From: Butyrivibrio proteoclasticus
GTDB taxonomy: Bacteria; Bacillota; Clostridia; Lachnospirales; Lachnospiraceae
Reading direction: 5' to 3'
Length of the DNA stretch: 64,000 nucleotides
Assembly (NCBI RefSeq): GCF_900115735.1
Contig: NZ_FOXO01000016.1
Span: 24,871 to 88,870 of the forward strand
This document shows positions 60,815-64,000 of the stretch, one piece after another. The notes under the pieces were generated by a model. That model did not search any database and was not told the DNA's origin. It worked only from the letters and a program-made list of their open reading frames with translations. The position numbers and the translations under genes are program-made. The first letter of the stretch is position 1; each line of letters begins with the position of its first letter.

Positions 60815-62316
60815 AAAAAACCTTCCTTTTTTTCTATTCCCTGAACGTTAAGTCCCTGATTTATATAGGACTTAACATTATCAATTATTTCTTTAGTATA
60901 AACTTCACCCGGTACAATTATAGGTATTCCAGGCGGATATAAATTAACAAACTCTGCTGCAATCCTGCTTTCGGCATCGATAAATGGAACATACTCACTC
61001 TCTGCATCCCATGCATCGCATATATTCATTTTTTTAGGAGGTAGAAAAGAGATTTTTGGGGAAACTTGAGTATTTTCGACAACAGAAAGACCTTTATCTA
61101 TTTCTGTTAAAGCGTTAATAAAGCGGCTTATTCCTTCCTCTTTATCCCAACCTGTAATAATTGCCAAAACAGTATTTTCTCCAGCCATTTCCAACTGAAG
61201 TCCATACTCCTCACGAAGTATATCATATAACTGCTCTCCTGTCATTGTGCTATCTTGGACAGAAACTATTACTTTTGAGGGATCATCTATTACATTTTTG
61301 CCAATTACTTTCAAAACCTTACAATCTGAAGTTTCTCTTTGAATCCTATTCCGATATTTTAAGAGCTTCTCTATGTAACTGTTACCGTTTTCTTCCATTT
61401 CTTTTATACACAGATCTATTGATGACATAAGCACATAAGATGGACTACTGGACTGATATATTCTTAAAAATCTCTTTAGTCTTGCTCTATCAATTAGATT
61501 ACCAGATATATGAATTAAAGCTGTTTGCGTCATTGATGGCAAAGTTTTATGCACACTGTGGATAACGATATCTGCTCCCTGACTGACTGCATTTTCCGGA
61601 ACTGATACATATTCTATGATCGATGGTTCTTTATATAATTTATTAACCGCATCAATCGCAGAACTCTCTATGCTTTTGTTATCTTGAATATCTATACTGC
61701 TTACTTTGCTGTAATCTGACTTTTTTATTAGCTTCTCACCAAATCCAAAATGTGCTCCATGAGCAGCATCCACGATTAATGGAATGCCTCTTTTATGGCA
61801 TATTTCAGCAATTTTTTTTATATCAGAGCATATTCCTTCATATGTAGGTGAAGTAATAAAAACAGCCTCCACATCATCTTCTATATTCTGCTCAATGTCA
61901 TCAGCAGAAACACAATCCGGAATATTCAGGCCCTCTATTTGTTTATATGGAAGATATTTTACATTTAGATTTCTAAGATATGCAGCATGATAAAATGATT
62001 TGTGACTTCCTCTGGCGGCAAGAATTGTACCATTTTTAGAAACTGCCGCTGATACAGCTGATAAAACACCACTTGTACTACCATTTACCAAAAAAAACGT
62101 TTTATCTGCTCCATATAGCTTATTAGCCCTCTCTTCGGCCTCTAGTATGATTCCTGATTCATCATGAAGATTATCATATCCGTCAATTTCCGTTATATCA
62201 CAACGAAAAGCACCCTTCATCGGGGTGCTTAGCTCATTTCTCTTATGACCTGGCATATGCAGTGGATACATATCACTCTCTGCCAGATTTATCAGTTCCT
62301 GGTAAAGCTCAGGCAT
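60796..62316 (-). CDS. Orn/Lys/Arg decarboxylase-family PLP enzyme
   Basis: A 506-residue fold-type I enzyme lacking the N-terminal response-regulator-like wing of E. coli LdcC/SpeC. N-terminal substrate region PLHMPGHKRNE (18-28), NGSTSGVLSAVSAA (78-91), PLIVDAAHGAHFGFG (near 183) and the PLP-lysine motif HSVHKTLPSMTQTALIH (near 255) are clear. About 50 residues (near 200-247) of low-complexity, Ser/Lys/Ile-rich sequence are inserted between the AHGAH and HSVHKT motifs, which are usually close. Substrate (arginine, lysine or ornithine) cannot be decided. The neighbouring order matches Clostridia where this gene precedes gmk-yaaR-holB. Confidence 0.9.
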   Translation of the reverse strand: MPELYQELINLAESDMYPLHMPGHKRNELSTPMKGAFRCDITEIDGYDNLHDESGIILEAEERANKLYGADKTFFLVNGSTSGVLSAVSAAVSKNGTILAARGSHKSFYHAAYLRNLNVKYLPYKQIEGLNIPDCVSADDIEQNIEDDVEAVFITSPTYEGICSDIKKIAEICHKRGIPLIVDAAHGAHFGFGEKLIKKSDYSKVSSIDIQDNKSIESSAIDAVNKLYKEPSIIEYVSVPENAVSQGADIVIHSVHKTLPSMTQTALIHISGNLIDRARLKRFLRIYQSSSPSYVLMSSIDLCIKEMEENGNSYIEKLLKYRNRIQRETSDCKVLKVIGKNVIDDPSKVIVSVQDSTMTGEQLYDILREEYGLQLEMAGENTVLAIITGWDKEEGISRFINALTEIDKGLSVVENTQVSPKISFLPPKKMNICDAWDAESEYVPFIDAESRIAAEFVNLYPPGIPIIVPGEVYTKEIIDNVKSYINQGLNVQGIEKKEGFLCVRQK

Positions 62317-62902
62317 AGTTAACTCTAATTTTTCCCTTCCGTAGCTTAAGCGTTTCTAATGTTGAAGCATATTTATCTGCCAGGCAAACAATCCATGCCT
62401 CTCTGCACCTTGGTGGATTAATTGTAAGTGGCCACATATGCTTTGATATTATATCTTTTTCTCTCTCAGTAAGTGCAAAATCTCTTGTGGCATTTTTCAA
62501 TGCAATTCCCGGATGATAGAATCCGTGTAGCTTAGGATGAATGTTTCCAGGTGCATCTGCAATATGCCAATCATATAGAAAATAGTCATGAAGAAGTGCG
62601 CCTCTTACAAGCTCCCTCTCACGCCCATTCATTGACAGCTTTCTATTGAGCTTAATAGCACATAAAGCAACATGAATACAGTGTTCGTAGACTGTTACAT
62701 TTCCATGCTGGATGAATTCCTTTAATTTAGCAAACTGATCAGAAGAAAGAACTTCTCCCCCATATTCTCTGAGGATTGCTCTATAGTCTTCATTACTTTC
62801 AAGCTCATTTAATATTTCAGGATCAAAAGTATCCGGATCATATCCTTTTATGTCCAGAACTTCCTTAATTACTCTTTTATCTTCAGCTGATAATCTCTTC
62901 AT
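62309..62902 (-). CDS. HD-domain phosphohydrolase-like protein
   Basis: A protein of about 197 residues (starting MKRLSAEDKRVIKEVL; GAGGT just upstream of this ATG, two earlier in-frame ATGs are less well placed). An HD pattern is present: YEHCIHVALCA (near 73), LLHDYFLYDWH (near 103, the HD pair) and ADKYAS near 179. Such proteins hydrolyse phosphomonoesters or nucleotides; the substrate is unknown. It overlaps the decarboxylase start by 8 bp and is the first gene of the six- to seven-gene run toward pyk. Confidence 0.85.
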   Translation of the reverse strand: MKRLSAEDKRVIKEVLDIKGYDPDTFDPEILNELESNEDYRAILREYGGEVLSSDQFAKLKEFIQHGNVTVYEHCIHVALCAIKLNRKLSMNGRERELVRGALLHDYFLYDWHIADAPGNIHPKLHGFYHPGIALKNATRDFALTEREKDIISKHMWPLTINPPRCREAWIVCLADKYASTLETLKLRKGKIRVNYA

Positions 62903-62991
62903 ATACCTCATACCGTTCATTTAAAAATCGATACTACATACATTAACTTGTTTTATATTACCATAATTATCAGTTAAAAGTATAAAAATCA

Positions 62992-63029
62992 TAAAAAAAC
63001 TCAGTAAACAATTCCAGTCTACTGAGTTC
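62992..63029 (-). terminator. Terminator of the rRNA-tRNA operon
   Basis: Minus-strand ACTCAGTA pairs with TACTGAGT and is followed by seven T, just beyond tRNA-Phe. Confidence 0.88.
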
Positions 63030-63047
63030 AATGATTAATAAAAAAAA

Positions 63048-63120
<73 letters not shown>

Positions 63121-63126
63121 ATATAG

Positions 63127-63200
63127 TAGCGGGGACAGGATTTGAACCTATGACCTTCGGGTTATGAGCCCGACGAGCTTCCAGACTGCTCCACCCCGCG
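63127..63200 (-). tRNA. Initiator tRNA-fMet (CAT)
   Basis: A 74-nt cloverleaf. Anticodon CAT sits in a stem with three consecutive G-C pairs (GGGCTCATAACCC), the initiator hallmark. Position 1-72 is a mismatch (C opposite T), as required for formylation, although A is the more usual base 72. CCA not encoded. Confidence 0.93.
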
Positions 63201-63237
63201 TCATTATGTAAAGCTTAACGCTTATTTTAATAAAAAA

Positions 63238-63319
63238 TGGATGGCGGTGGATTCGAACCACCGAAGCAATTTGCAGCAGATTTACAGTCTGTCCCCTTTG
63301 GCCACTCGGGAAGCCATCC
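63238..63319 (-). tRNA. tRNA-Tyr (GTA)
   Basis: An 82-nt class II tRNA with acceptor GGATGGC/GCCATCC, anticodon loop CTGTAAA (GTA) and a long variable arm. CCA not encoded. Confidence 0.96.
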
Positions 63320-63323
63320 ATAA

Positions 63324-63396
63324 AGCCGATGAGCGGACTCGAACCGTTAACCTGCTGATTACAAATCAGCTGCTCTGCCAATTGAGCCACATCGGC
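63324..63396 (-). tRNA. tRNA-Thr (TGT)
   Basis: A 73-nt cloverleaf with acceptor GCCGATG/CATCGGC, anticodon loop TTTGTAA (TGT), discriminator T. CCA not encoded. Confidence 0.95.
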
Positions 63397-63425
63397 TTAC
63401 ACACGAATTGTGTTATCTTGAAAAA

Positions 63426-63498
63426 TGGGACCTACAGGGCTCGAACCTGTGACCCTCTGCTTGTAAGGCAGATGCTCTCCCAGCTGAGCTAAGATCCC
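63426..63498 (-). tRNA. tRNA-Val (TAC)
   Basis: A 73-nt cloverleaf with acceptor GGGATCT/AGGTCCC (one G.T wobble), anticodon loop CTTACAA (TAC). CCA not encoded. Confidence 0.95.
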
Positions 63499-63532
63499 GT
63501 TCAAAGTAAACCAAAAACTTTATGAAATTAAG

Positions 63533-63606
63533 CGACCCGGAGGGGGTTCGAACCCCTGACCTCCGCCGTGACAGGGCGGCGCTCTAACCAGCTGAGCCAC
63601 CGGGCC
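63533..63606 (-). tRNA. tRNA-Asp (GTC)
   Basis: A 74-nt cloverleaf with acceptor GGCCCGG/CCGGGTC, anticodon loop CTGTCAC (GTC), discriminator G. It is the first tRNA after the 23S gene, about 65 bp away. Confidence 0.95.
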
Positions 63607-63672
63607 ATCTTTGAAGTATTGTACCTTCAAAACCGAACACTGATCTCTCAATCCATTTTCTATACTTACCTT

Positions 63673-64000
<328 letters not shown>

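Noticed and set aside
63148..63492. Overlapping frames across the tRNA cluster on both strands
   Set aside because: They read through tRNA-fMet, tRNA-Tyr, tRNA-Thr and tRNA-Val genes and include familiar spurious tRNA-derived peptide strings.

Overview
The window looks like a chromosomal segment of a plant-glycan-degrading Lachnospiraceae bacterium, probably Butyrivibrio or a close relative. The support is low to moderate GC, GGAGG-type ribosome sites, the Firmicute housekeeping block yaaR-holB-ricT-trmN6-rsmI, solute-binding lipoproteins whose permeases lack partner ATPases, and the protein families present. The genus is inferred from family resemblance, not proven. Almost all genes lie on the minus strand, so operons read from high to low coordinate.

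Left end (1-8.4 kb): a cell-wall-sugar salvage cluster. It has nagB, an RpiR-type regulator, a lipoprotein binding protein with two permeases, murQ, anmK and a namZ-like exo-muramidase cut by the window edge. A perfect 23-bp palindrome just upstream of the transporter promoter is the likely operator. The cluster appears to import a MurNAc-containing sugar by ABC transport rather than PTS and convert it to GlcNAc-6-P and fructose-6-P.

8.5-40.5 kb: a carbohydrate region with two further ABC transporters (an LplABC/YtcQ-type set without ATPase and a complete Opp-type set with unusually long subunits) and a myo-inositol operon (iolD-iolB-iolE-iolG-iron alcohol dehydrogenase). Beyond an inserted island lie iolC, a putative alpha/alpha-toroid lyase or hydrolase, a ROK kinase, a GH105 unsaturated-uronide hydrolase, an AraC regulator and a CehA/McbA-type PHP metallohydrolase. 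Four of these promoters share the motif ACAAAAAATGCAAT (minus strand). Two of them, iolD and the PHP gene, share an about 180-bp leader with conserved hairpins, including one compensatory base-pair change. This is the best candidate here for an undescribed regulatory system, possibly serving an inositol- and uronate-containing plant glycoside.

The island (25.5-32.3 kb) separates iolC from iolDBEG. It carries a HipBA-like module with three palindromic operators spaced exactly 30 bp apart, an IS1634-like remnant, an AAA-ATPase/PD-(D/E)XK protein, and a 422-residue XRE regulator whose promoter lies in a 19-bp-arm perfect palindrome.

40.5-54.6 kb: a secreted-like protein and a lipoprotein of unknown role, a GH38 alpha-mannosidase divergent from a GPH sugar symporter, a PPOX-fold protein, uncharacterised proteins, gene remnants, PEP carboxykinase and a GH27 alpha-galactosidase.

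54.6-64 kb: rsmI, trmN6, ricT, holB, yaaR, a guanylate-kinase-like gene, pyruvate kinase, an Orn/Lys/Arg-decarboxylase-family enzyme, an HD protein, then six tRNAs (Phe, fMet, Tyr, Thr, Val, Asp) downstream of a 23S rRNA 3' end, with no 5S gene between the 23S and the tRNAs.
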